This document shows positions 6,052 to 12,371 of a stretch of 12,371 nucleotides of DNA, piece by piece (position 1 is the stretch's first letter; every line of letters begins with the position of its first letter). The stretch is from Desulfitobacterium sp. Lineage in GTDB: Bacteria; Bacillota; Desulfitobacteriia; Desulfitobacteriales; Desulfitobacteriaceae. The stretch is from NCBI GenBank assembly GCA_012799495.1, contig JAAZLD010000314.1, forward strand, positions 1-12,371. Reading direction: 5' to 3'. A model generated the notes under the pieces. The model had not been told where the DNA came from. It worked only from the letters and a program-made list of their open reading frames with translations, and ran no database searches. The translations under genes and the position numbers were made by a program.

Positions 6052-7302
6052 TTAATTATGTTCCCAACTGGCCAAGTATTTAATTTGTTCTTGGGTTAGA
6101 TTATCGATCTTGAGCCCTAAGGTTTTTAACTTTAATTCAGCTACTCTGTTATCTATTTCTGTGGGAACAGAATAGACTTTAGCCTCTAGTGGAGAAGAAC
6201 TAGTCACTAATTGATGAAGAGCTAGAGCTTGCAGGGCAAAAGTCATGTCCATAACTTCTGCTGGGTGGCCATCACCAGCAGCCAGGTTTACCAAGCGACC
6301 TTCGGCCAAGAGATATACTTTGCGGCCATCCTTCATTTCAAACTCCTCAATATTATGCCGTACCAGACGGCGGTTAACAGCTAACTCAGCCAATTGGGCT
6401 TTATTGATCTCCACATCGAAGTGACCAGCATTAGCCAAAAGGGCTTTATCCTTCATAACCTCAAAGTGTTCCTTAGTTATACAATCGATATTTCCAGTAA
6501 CAGTGATGAAGAAGTCCCCTAGTGGAGCTGCCTCTACCATGGGCATTACTTCAAAACCATCCATCCAAGCTTCAATTGCTTTAATGGGATCCACTTCACA
6601 GACAATAACCCGGGCTCCCAAACCTTTGGCCCGCATTGCCACACCTTTACCACACCAGCCATAACCGATGACACAGACTGTTTTTCCTGCTACCACTAAA
6701 TTTGTAGTACGCATAATTCCATCCCAAACAGATTGGCCTGTACCATAGCGATTATCGAAAAGGTATTTCATTTCTGCATCATTAACGGCGATCATGGGAA
6801 AACCTAGGTCTCCCTCTTTTTCCATAGATCTTAACCGTAAAATCCCGGTGGTGGTTTCCTCAGCACCGCCGATAATTTTAGGGATGAGCTCCCGCCGTTC
6901 TTTATGAATAGTGGATACTAGATCCCCACCATCATCAATAATCAAATCTGGTTCAAAATCCAGACCTTTATGAAGGTGTTGGAAATATTCTTCATCAGTG
7001 GCTCCATACCAGGCATGGGCATGAACCCCTCCTGCTACTAAGGCAGCTACTACATCATCTTGAGTAGAAAGAGGATTACTAGCCACTACAGTTACTTCTG
7101 CGCCACCGGCTTGGATTACCTTAGCTAAATAGGCTGTCTTAGCCTCTAAGTGCAAGCAAATAGTAACCTTTTTACCTTTAAAGGGTAGGGTTTTTTCGAA
7201 CTCCTCCCGCAAGATATTGAGTACTGGCATATGAGCTCTGACCCAATCGATTTTTAATTGACCTTGCGGAGCTAAATTAATATCACGAATAGTAGATTCC
7301 AT
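6052..7302 (-). CDS. ahcY: adenosylhomocysteinase (S-adenosylhomocysteine hydrolase)
   Basis: The enzyme reversibly splits S-adenosylhomocysteine, the product of SAM-dependent methylation, into adenosine and homocysteine using bound NAD. At 416 aa it is the short form typical of archaea and some thermophilic or anaerobic bacteria; it lacks the roughly 40-residue insert and the C-terminal Tyr-Arg-Tyr tail of the eukaryote/proteobacterial type. Visible motifs are CLHLEAKTA (49-57), DDGGD (123-127), EETTTG (148-153), NDAEMKYLFDN with Lys179/Asp183 (174-184), the NAD loop GYGWCGKG (213-220), GHFDVEI (293-299) and GHPAEVMDM (345-353). Short-form enzymes in some methanogens prefer S-inosylhomocysteine, so the exact substrate is not settled by sequence. 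The ATG has GGGGG only three or four bases upstream. It follows mrp by 48 bases on the same strand and is probably co-transcribed with it. Confidence 0.95.
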   Translation of the reverse strand: MESTIRDINLAPQGQLKIDWVRAHMPVLNILREEFEKTLPFKGKKVTICLHLEAKTAYLAKVIQAGGAEVTVVASNPLSTQDDVVAALVAGGVHAHAWYGATDEEYFQHLHKGLDFEPDLIIDDGGDLVSTIHKERRELIPKIIGGAEETTTGILRLRSMEKEGDLGFPMIAVNDAEMKYLFDNRYGTGQSVWDGIMRTTNLVVAGKTVCVIGYGWCGKGVAMRAKGLGARVIVCEVDPIKAIEAWMDGFEVMPMVEAAPLGDFFITVTGNIDCITKEHFEVMKDKALLANAGHFDVEINKAQLAELAVNRRLVRHNIEEFEMKDGRKVYLLAEGRLVNLAAGDGHPAEVMDMTFALQALALHQLVTSSSPLEAKVYSVPTEIDNRVAELKLKTLGLKIDNLTQEQIKYLASWEHN

Positions 7303-7308
7303 GATCCC

Positions 7309-7322
7309 CCGGTTAATACCGG
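7309..7322. promoter_or_regulatory. short GC-rich dyad just before ahcY
   Basis: CCGGT-TAAT-ACCGG is a perfect 14-base dyad (5-bp arms, 4-base centre) lying 6 bases upstream of the ahcY ATG, between two G runs in the mRNA (GGGGGG and GGGGG). It could be an operator or a small hairpin partly masking the ribosome binding site. The length is near what chance allows. Confidence 0.25.
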
Positions 7323-7350
7323 CTCCCCCCTTACTAATTAAATACCTTCT

Positions 7351-8202
7351 TTACTTTGCGGCTACTTTATTAAGTTCTTTAACCATATCTTGAGCAATAC
7401 GATCAAAGATTTCTCCCTTATACTCTTCTATTTTACCGGAATCTGATAAAGAGGTGAACTTAGAGTCAATAGGTAGTTGGCCTAAGTAAGGTATTTGATT
7501 TTTGGCTGCTTCCTCTTCTCCCTGGGGTTTGCCGAAGACTTCTATTTTCTCATCACAATGGGTGCAGCTTACATAAGCCATATTTTCAATCAAACCGAGA
7601 ATTGGAGCATCATATTTTTTCACCATATTGATGGCTTTCCGAACGATCATTCCTGCCAATTGTTGAGGACTTGTGACAATCACTACCCCACTGACAGGTA
7701 AGGATTGGAATAAGGTAATGGGCACATCACCGGTACCTGGTGGTAAGTCGATGAGGAGGTAATCTAGTTCACCCCAAATCACATCTGTCCAGAATTGACG
7801 AACCATCTGCGTAATTAGGGATCCTCGCCAAATAACTGGATCATCTTCATTAGGTAATAATAAGTTTACTGACATGATTTTAATACCAAGGGAAGTTTCT
7901 GCAGGAATTACACCGGTTTCATTAACCTTAGCTTTTTCCTGAATTCCAAAAACTTTCGGGATGCTAGGTCCAGTGATATCCGCATCTAAAATACCCACAT
8001 TATATCCTTGACGTTTTAAACTAACTGCCAACATGGAAGTTACGGAAGATTTACCTACTCCGCCTTTACCACTCATAACCACGATGACATTCTTCACATT
8101 ACTAGCTTCTTGGGCTTTAGTTAATTGAGGTTCGCTAGGGCAGGCTCCTGGTGTACTTGAACAAGAACTTGCTGATGGGCAGGATCCACATGCTTCACTC
8201 AT
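7351..8202 (-). CDS. mrp: Mrp/NBP35 (ApbC) family Fe-S carrier ATPase
   Basis: This 283-aa P-loop protein belongs to the Mrp/NBP35 group, cytosolic carriers that bind and hand over Fe-S clusters to apo-proteins. The deviant Walker A GKGGVGKS is at 45-52, DADITGPS at 73-80 and the Walker B-type DLPPGTGD at 152-159. The CxxC pair that holds the bridging cluster in the dimer is Cys213/Cys216. The N-terminus is a short Cys/Ser-rich tail (Cys 5, 8, 14, 21), reminiscent of the N-terminal cluster site of NBP35. The usual bacterial DUF59 (MIP18) domain is absent. AAAGGATG precedes the ATG. The neighbour downstream is ahcY (48 bases) and upstream is pepF (120 bases), all on one strand. The assignment is secure; the client proteins are unknown. 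Confidence 0.94.
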   Translation of the reverse strand: MSEACGSCPSASSCSSTPGACPSEPQLTKAQEASNVKNVIVVMSGKGGVGKSSVTSMLAVSLKRQGYNVGILDADITGPSIPKVFGIQEKAKVNETGVIPAETSLGIKIMSVNLLLPNEDDPVIWRGSLITQMVRQFWTDVIWGELDYLLIDLPPGTGDVPITLFQSLPVSGVVIVTSPQQLAGMIVRKAINMVKKYDAPILGLIENMAYVSCTHCDEKIEVFGKPQGEEEAAKNQIPYLGQLPIDSKFTSLSDSGKIEEYKGEIFDRIAQDMVKELNKVAAK

Positions 8203-8302
8203 AATAGTTCATCCTTTCTTACTTTGAATAAGTATTCCATCCCTTAGAAATGCTCGAAAACAAATCCAACTACCTCAAGGATGTCTTTTTTTACTAGGAA
8301 AT

Positions 8303-8322
8303 GCAGTGATTACAATCACAGC
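8303..8322. promoter_or_regulatory. 20-bp dyad between pepF and mrp, CRP/FNR-site-like
   Basis: The sequence GC-A-GTGATT-AC-AATCAC-A-GC is symmetric apart from one A/A mismatch and the two central bases. Read on the minus strand it gives TGTGA-N6-TCACT, close to the TGTGA-N6-TCACA pattern bound by CRP/FNR-family regulators. It sits immediately after the pepF stop and about 100 bases before the mrp start, where an operator for mrp-ahcY could be. No T run follows, so it is not a good terminator. Confidence 0.4.
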
Positions 8323-10122
8323 TTAAATCAACTTTTCCAAGCGATCCAAAAGACTTGTAAAGACTTGTAGGGCATCCCTTACAGGTTGCGGTGTTTCCAT
8401 ATCAACTCCAGCTTTCCGTAGCAGTTCGATAGGATAATCAGAACTACCGCTGGATAAAAATTCTAAGTAATCCTGAACTGCAGGTTCCCCTTCTTTCAGG
8501 ATTCTATTAGCTAAAGCTGTTGCGGCCGAAAAGCCAGTGGCATATTTATAAACATAAAAAGCACTGTAAAAATGAGGAATTCGGGCCCATTCAATAGCAA
8601 TTTCCGGATCCATCACTACTTCAGGTCCATAGTAGTCTTCATTGAGTTTGAGATAAATATCTGAAAGGAGCTCAGCAGTCAATGCTTCCCCAGCTTCCAC
8701 TAAAGCATGGGTTTTCTTTTCAAACTCCGCAAACATAGTTTGCCTAAAGACAGTACCTCTAAACTGCTCTAAATAATGGTTTAATAAATAGGCCAGTAAT
8801 TTGGGATCTTCAGTAGTTCGTAAGAGGTAATCCATAACTAGCCCTTCGTTTAGAGTAGAGGCCACTTCTGCCACAAAGATCTTATATCCGGCGTAAATAT
8901 AAGGCTGCTTCTGGTTAGAGAAATATGTATGCAGTGAATGACCCATTTCATGGGCTAGGGTAAACATGGAATCTAATGTATCCTGATGGTTTAATAAAAC
9001 ATAGGGATGGGAGCGGTATGTTCCCCAAGAGTATGCACCACTAGTTTTCCCTTGATTTTCATAGACATCGATCCAGCGGGAATTGAATCCTTCCTCTAAA
9101 ACCCTGCCATACTCTTCTCCTAAAGGCTCAAGGCCTTTTTTACACATCTCTACTGCTTCAGGATAGGTAATCTTCATATCCACCTCAGAGACCATAGGGA
9201 CATAGATATCATACATATGAAGTTCATCTAATCCTAAAGCTTTTTTCCTCAGGGCCACATAACGATGCATCTGGGGCAGGAATTCCCGCACTGTATCAAT
9301 TAAAGAATCATAGACAGTAAGGGGAACTTTATCATCATCCAAAGAAGCCTCAATGGCCGAAGGATAGCGGCGGGCTTTAGCCACAAAAACATCCGCTTTA
9401 ATGCTGGAGTTGAGAGTGGAAGCCCAGGTATTGATCTGTTTCTTATATGTAGCATAAAAAGTCTGAAATACTTCTTTACGAACCTGACGATCCTGGCTTT
9501 CCATAAACTGAATATAGTTTCCTTTAGTAAGCTCTACCTCTTGCCCTTTTTCATCTTTCACCATCGGAAACTTTAAATCAGCATTATTTGCCATGCCAAA
9601 AATACTACTAGGAGCATCCAATATTTCTCCCATTTCTGCTAAGAGCTTTTCTTCTGCAGGAGATAGGACATGTTCCCGCTTCCGCAATATATCATCTAAG
9701 GCATGATCATAAAGCTTCATTTTTGGGTTTTCTTCCCGATATTTTTCTAAAGTCCCTTCTGGTAGAGATAGAATCTCAGGTACAACGAAAGCTAAAGCAC
9801 TACCAACTTTCACCGACAGGGCTCCTGCTCGATCAGTCAGAGCTTGGTAATGGGAATTGCGATTATCTTCGTCCCGCCGCATCCGGGCATAAGTATAGAT
9901 TTCCCCTATACTTTGACTAATTTCATTCATCCATTCTAAGCAATTTAGAAATGTAGTTACATTATCTCCCAAATGCCCCCTAAACCCTTCGGCTCGAGCT
10001 AATTCTTTTTCTGTCTTGGCATATTCTTCTTCCCAAGCTTCATCATTAGGAAAAATATCCTCAAGACGCCATTTATATTCTTCAGGAATCTCAGAGCGAG
10101 ATCGTAACTGTTTTTGCTCCAT
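8323..10122 (-). CDS. pepF: oligoendopeptidase F (M3B zinc metallopeptidase)
   Basis: PepF is a cytoplasmic zinc endopeptidase that cuts short peptides (roughly 7-17 residues), serving peptide turnover and recycling. The product, 599 aa from the ATG at 10122, has the normal length and an all-helical architecture. An N-terminal oligopeptidase F domain spans about 110-180. The M3 catalytic core carries HEMGH (391-395) with the two zinc His and catalytic Glu, and the third zinc ligand Glu419 in EVASTLNE. Downstream motifs such as FRQTMFAEFE and the IPHFYSAFYVYKYATG stretch are characteristic. An in-frame ATG at 10128 is directly abutted by GGGAGG, with no spacer; the second ATG at 10122 has a correct 6-base spacer and is the likely start. 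It is the first gene of a same-strand series with mrp and ahcY. Confidence 0.96.
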   Translation of the reverse strand: MEQKQLRSRSEIPEEYKWRLEDIFPNDEAWEEEYAKTEKELARAEGFRGHLGDNVTTFLNCLEWMNEISQSIGEIYTYARMRRDEDNRNSHYQALTDRAGALSVKVGSALAFVVPEILSLPEGTLEKYREENPKMKLYDHALDDILRKREHVLSPAEEKLLAEMGEILDAPSSIFGMANNADLKFPMVKDEKGQEVELTKGNYIQFMESQDRQVRKEVFQTFYATYKKQINTWASTLNSSIKADVFVAKARRYPSAIEASLDDDKVPLTVYDSLIDTVREFLPQMHRYVALRKKALGLDELHMYDIYVPMVSEVDMKITYPEAVEMCKKGLEPLGEEYGRVLEEGFNSRWIDVYENQGKTSGAYSWGTYRSHPYVLLNHQDTLDSMFTLAHEMGHSLHTYFSNQKQPYIYAGYKIFVAEVASTLNEGLVMDYLLRTTEDPKLLAYLLNHYLEQFRGTVFRQTMFAEFEKKTHALVEAGEALTAELLSDIYLKLNEDYYGPEVVMDPEIAIEWARIPHFYSAFYVYKYATGFSAATALANRILKEGEPAVQDYLEFLSSGSSDYPIELLRKAGVDMETPQPVRDALQVFTSLLDRLEKLI

Positions 10123-10153
10123 GACCATCCTCCCATATTCATATTACGTATTT

Positions 10154-10183
10154 ATTATACACAAGGAGAGGATATTTTACCAA
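10154..10183 (-). promoter_or_regulatory. proximal promoter of pepF
   Basis: On the minus strand TTGGTA (10183-10178), an 18-base spacer and a perfect TATAAT (10159-10154) form a good sigma-A promoter. The predicted start, near 10147, leaves a leader of about 25 bases holding the ribosome binding site GGGAGG. Confidence 0.6.
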
Positions 10184-10191
10184 AAATCTCC

Positions 10192-10279
10192 CCATAAAAG
10201 TGAAACAGGCAGCGTACGTACCACTGCCTGTTTCTGCCACCTCGTCCACCTATCTCCCAGGAAGGTTCCCCGACCTTCC
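10192..10279 (-). ncRNA. candidate structured small RNA or leader upstream of pepF
   Basis: A near-consensus promoter (10287-10315) would start transcription at about 10279, exactly at the 5' base of a 7-bp hairpin (arms GGAAGGT and ACCTTCC, loop CGGGGA). About 26 purine-rich bases (10259-10234, with GGTGGACGAGGTGG) follow. A second, perfect 10-bp hairpin has arms AAACAGGCAG and CTGCCTGTTT (10233-10203), then CACTTTTATGG. The layout of 5' hairpin, single-stranded G-rich linker and 3' hairpin with some U residues fits a roughly 90-nt RNA. The last U run is weak, so it may instead be a pepF leader read from the distal promoter. I matched it to no known riboswitch, 6S or SRP RNA. No gene lies in 10123-10472; this element, the two promoters and the repeat at 10333-10410 account for most of that gap. 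Confidence 0.4.
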
Positions 10280-10286
10280 AAACTAT

Positions 10287-10315
10287 ATTCTATCGCGGTT
10301 ATAAGGTTTGTGCAA
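10287..10315 (-). promoter_or_regulatory. distal minus-strand promoter upstream of pepF
   Basis: TTGCAC (10315-10310), a 17-base spacer and TAGAAT (10292-10287) match the housekeeping consensus in 5 of 6 positions in each box. It is as good as the uvrC promoter, which has the same TTGCA and TAGAAT elements. It drives either the candidate RNA at 10192-10279 or a longer pepF transcript. Confidence 0.55.
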
Positions 10316-10332
10316 GCCGAAAAATAAAGGTA

Positions 10333-10410
10333 TCCTTGAAAATTCCCTTAGATTAGACCTAAAAACCCCTTTTATATAGATTTTAGGTAAAATTTATTAA
10401 AATTCAAGGA
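10333..10410. repeat. long imperfect inverted repeat upstream of pheA
   Basis: Outer arms TCCTTGAA (10333-10340) and TTCAAGGA (10403-10410) enclose inner arms ACCTAAAA (10357-10364) and TTTTAGGT (10381-10388). The A/T-rich stretches between them pair only partly. The whole 78-base element could fold into one long hairpin. It lies between the distal minus-strand promoter and the pheA promoter. It could be a regulatory site, a leader structure if pheA is transcribed from further up, or a miniature repeat. Confidence 0.4.
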
Positions 10411-10415
10411 GAACC

Positions 10416-10445
10416 TTTTCAATTTTGTTAGCTATTTGGTATAAT
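10416..10445 (+). promoter_or_regulatory. putative promoter of pheA
   Basis: A perfect TATAAT lies at 10440-10445. An 18-base spacer separates it from TTTTCA (10416-10421), which matches 4 of 6 consensus -35 bases. The start would be near 10452, giving a leader of about 20 bases with the ribosome binding site CAGGAGG. There is no room for a T-box or attenuator after this start. Confidence 0.45.
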
Positions 10446-10472
10446 TGTTTAAATCAAACAGGAGGAAGAACG

Positions 10473-11393
10473 ATGAAAATAGGATACCTAGGCCCTAAGG
10501 GTAGCTTTTCCGAAGAAGCTTTACAAAAATTTATCAGTACTACGGACATAGAGTTCCATTCACCCACCGAAATAGTACCTTATCCTTCTATACCTAAACT
10601 ACTTTTAGCCTGCCAGTCATCTGAAATCGATAGTGCATTTGTTCCCTTAGAAAATTCTATCGAAGGGCAGATTGGAGTTACATTGGATATGCTTGCTCAA
10701 ACAGAAGGTCTCTACATTATGCGAGAATTTCTTCATCAGGTAGAACAATGTCTTTTAGCAGCAAAAAACATCCCCCTTAATCAAATAGAGCAAGTTTATT
10801 CCCACGAACAGGCCTTAGGTCAATGTAGAGAGTTCTTAGAGCTGAATCTTAGTCAAGCTGACCAGTTTTCTTGTTCTAGTACTGCTGAGGCTGCCTATAT
10901 TGTCTCCCATAACCCTCAGGAAAATTGGGCTGCCATAGGTCCAAGACGCTCTGCAGAAATTTATGGTCTTAGTTGTTTAGCGGAAAGAATCCAAGATTCT
11001 ACGGAAAATACTACCCGCTTTATATTTGTAGGCCATAATCTTGCAGAGCTAAATGAAGATGACAAAACTTCTCTATTAATCATCACTGGTGACACTCCCG
11101 GAGCCTTGTTTAATGTCTTACAGGAGTTCGCCTCACGCCAAATCAACCTAAGCCGCATTGAATCACGTCCTTCTAAAAAACGGCTAGGTGAATATGTTTT
11201 CTTTGTAGATATTGACGGATATGTTTTTTCTAGTGACATCCAAGATGCTCTATGGGCTTTAAAAAACAAAAATGTTTATACAAAGCTCCTAGGTTCTTAT
11301 CCCAAAGCTACTTTGATAATAAAAGATAAAAACTCTCCAAAATATAAGGAGCATGTGGATAAAAAAGAGCAAAATAAAAGTTCAGAGGACTAA
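10473..11393 (+). CDS. pheA: prephenate dehydratase with ACT domain (PDT)
   Basis: The enzyme turns prephenate into phenylpyruvate, the penultimate step of phenylalanine synthesis, in the cytoplasm. From the ATG at 10473 the product is 306 aa. The catalytic PDT domain of two subdomains (about 1-185) starts with the hallmark IGYLGPKGSFSEEA. It also holds the LENSIEG stretch (59-65) and the essential TTRF motif (180-183). An ACT regulatory domain (about 200-275) has GALFNVL (210-216) and ESRP (230-233), the Phe-binding motifs, so feedback inhibition by phenylalanine is expected. No chorismate mutase domain is attached. The tail after about 285 is Lys-rich and not conserved. The frame is open to 10425, but CAGGAGG with an 8-base spacer fixes the start at 10473. 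Confidence 0.95.
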   Translation: MKIGYLGPKGSFSEEALQKFISTTDIEFHSPTEIVPYPSIPKLLLACQSSEIDSAFVPLENSIEGQIGVTLDMLAQTEGLYIMREFLHQVEQCLLAAKNIPLNQIEQVYSHEQALGQCREFLELNLSQADQFSCSSTAEAAYIVSHNPQENWAAIGPRRSAEIYGLSCLAERIQDSTENTTRFIFVGHNLAELNEDDKTSLLIITGDTPGALFNVLQEFASRQINLSRIESRPSKKRLGEYVFFVDIDGYVFSSDIQDALWALKNKNVYTKLLGSYPKATLIIKDKNSPKYKEHVDKKEQNKSSED

Positions 11394-11414
11394 ACTCCCC
11401 TGAACTTTTTATTT
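11376..11414. terminator. bidirectional terminator between pheA and thrC
   Basis: AAAAGTTCAG (11376-11385) pairs with CTGAACTTTT (11400-11409) in a perfect 10-bp stem that overlaps the pheA stop codon. TTATTTTAC follows on the plus strand. On the minus strand the stem is followed by ATTTTGC, so it can also stop thrC transcription. The 11415-11528 stretch is A/T-rich and I see nothing else in it. Confidence 0.8.
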
Positions 11415-11528
11415 TACATAGATATTTAGAGTTCTATAACTTATTCCTATTTGGGCCGCTTTTTCTCTTAAATTAGCACACTGATCAAAAAACCCTTCTC
11501 ACTTTTCTAAAAAGAACTTGATACTTTA

Positions 11529-12371
11529 CTAAACTTTTAAATAGACTTCCTTAATAAGTTGAGGAATCTCTTCAGGCTTAGTGGCCTCTAGACCATAGGT
11601 AGGTTTGTCAGCTAATCCTTGTAAGCCAAGGGGAATATCCCAGCCCGTTAGGGATTTTAAGGTAGATAGATTCTCCCACTCATCTTCCCCAGCTTTTGCG
11701 GGATTGATTCCTTCCAAAACTCGTTTGGCAAATTTAAAAGGACTAGCGGTAGAAGCCACCACCGTATATGTTTGATCACCTGTTTTCTGGAGATAATCTT
11801 CATATACTTTTACTGCAACTGCTGTATGAGGATCTAAAACATACTCAAATTTTTCATAGATTCTTTGAATAGTCTCTCGCACATCTTCTTCCGAAGCCCA
11901 ACCAGCTGCCATATCTAGGCGAGCTTTTGTCAGGGTCTCCTCATCTACAGCAAATTCTCCTGTATCTTGCAGTTGTTGGAACCAACTCCGAATTTTCTCC
12001 GAGTCCCGGCCTGATACCTCATAGAGAAAACGCTCAAAATTGCTAGAAATAAGAATATCCATAGAGGGGGATGATGTTAAATAAAAAGGTCGATTACGAT
12101 TATAAATTCCTGTTGCAAAGAAATCAGTTAGAACATTATTTTCATTGGAAGCACAAATTAAGCGGTTAATTGGCAAACCCATGGCCTTAGCATAATAGGC
12201 GGCAAGGATATTACCGAAGTTTCCAGTGGGAACCACCACATTCATCTGCTCATCAGGATTGATTTGACCACTTTCCACTCCCTGCAAATAAGCCCAATAG
12301 TAATAGATAATCTGGGGTAATAATCTGCCCCAATTGATGGAGTTTGCTGAAGAAAAGGCAATTTTATGGTC
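11529..12371 (-). CDS. thrC: threonine synthase, C-terminal part (cut by window end)
   Basis: Threonine synthase converts O-phosphohomoserine to threonine with pyridoxal phosphate. The frame is open from the stop at 11529 to the last base of the window, giving 280 residues; the N-terminal part with the PLP-binding lysine lies outside. The visible part begins with the family hallmark FSSANSINWGRLLPQ (about 6-20). The PLP-phosphate loop PTGNFGNI follows, and the C-terminal region contains ASTASPFKF and typical helices. This is the long-form ThrC shared by many Firmicutes and proteobacteria rather than the short Bacillus type. The TTG at 12287 is an internal Leu codon and not a start. It converges on pheA. 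Confidence 0.95.
   Translation of the reverse strand, partial: DHKIAFSSANSINWGRLLPQIIYYYWAYLQGVESGQINPDEQMNVVVPTGNFGNILAAYYAKAMGLPINRLICASNENNVLTDFFATGIYNRNRPFYLTSSPSMDILISSNFERFLYEVSGRDSEKIRSWFQQLQDTGEFAVDEETLTKARLDMAAGWASEEDVRETIQRIYEKFEYVLDPHTAVAVKVYEDYLQKTGDQTYTVVASTASPFKFAKRVLEGINPAKAGEDEWENLSTLKSLTGWDIPLGLQGLADKPTYGLEATKPEEIPQLIKEVYLKV

Noticed and set aside
10285..10305. AACCGCG on the minus strand, reminiscent of the T-box core.
   Set aside because: Only the ACCGCG part matches; the AGGGTGG half, the specifier stem and a downstream synthetase or amino-acid gene are missing, and it falls inside a promoter spacer.
10016..10327. Plus-strand 103-codon frame across the pepF start and upstream region.
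   Set aside because: It is antisense to pepF and covers two minus-strand promoters and the RNA hairpins; there is no ribosome binding site.
11961..12287. thrC starting at the TTG at 12287.
   Set aside because: The frame continues upstream to the window edge and encodes the conserved FSSANSINWGR stretch, so the TTG is an internal codon of a gene cut by the window.

Overview
The window looks like an ordinary chromosomal segment of a low-GC, Gram-positive anaerobe of the Clostridia type. I infer a Peptococcaceae-like organism from A+T-rich spacers, strong AGGAGG-type ribosome binding sites, frequent GTG/TTG starts, a Bacillus-like AcuA, an M3 oligoendopeptidase F, and a short archaeal/thermophile-type S-adenosylhomocysteine hydrolase beside an Mrp/NBP35 ATPase. 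This is an inference from protein style; there is no rRNA or tRNA marker. I see no tRNA, rRNA, CRISPR array, insertion sequence, prophage or attachment site.

Left part (1-3940): the first codons of a minus-strand gene leave the window at base 1. A conserved-looking hypothetical protein (149-520, minus) and a small YdcZ/DUF606 transporter (649-1101, plus) are divergent. The transporter converges on a membrane-anchored hypothetical (1230-1781, minus) across a strong hairpin. uvrC (1926-3683, plus) has a clear promoter whose predicted start lies almost on the ribosome binding site. Three bases after the uvrC stop I find an additional 55-codon Cys-rich ORF (3687-3854), ending just before a bidirectional terminator.

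Middle part (3937-5817, all minus): an unusual transcription factor of the NtrC/bEBP family that has lost the sigma-54 contact loop and most ATPase residues, then acuA (GNAT protein acetyltransferase), then an 80-aa membrane-anchored hypothetical. They may form one transcription unit ending at the terminator shared with uvrC. No acetyl-CoA synthetase, acuB or acuC is present.

Right part (6052-10122, all minus): pepF, mrp and ahcY in that transcription order. They code for peptide turnover, Fe-S cluster handling and removal of S-adenosylhomocysteine. A dyad lies between pepF and mrp, and a smaller one just before ahcY. Upstream of pepF, the 350-base gap 10123-10472 holds two minus-strand promoters, a probable roughly 90-nt structured RNA or leader, a long imperfect inverted repeat, and the plus-strand promoter of pheA. 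pheA (10473-11393, plus) converges on the 3' part of thrC (11529 to window end, minus) over a bidirectional terminator, putting two amino-acid synthesis genes end to end.

The points most worth a second look are the degenerate bEBP-acuA pair, the small Cys-rich ORF behind uvrC, and the candidate RNA upstream of pepF. The remaining genes are well-known housekeeping families.
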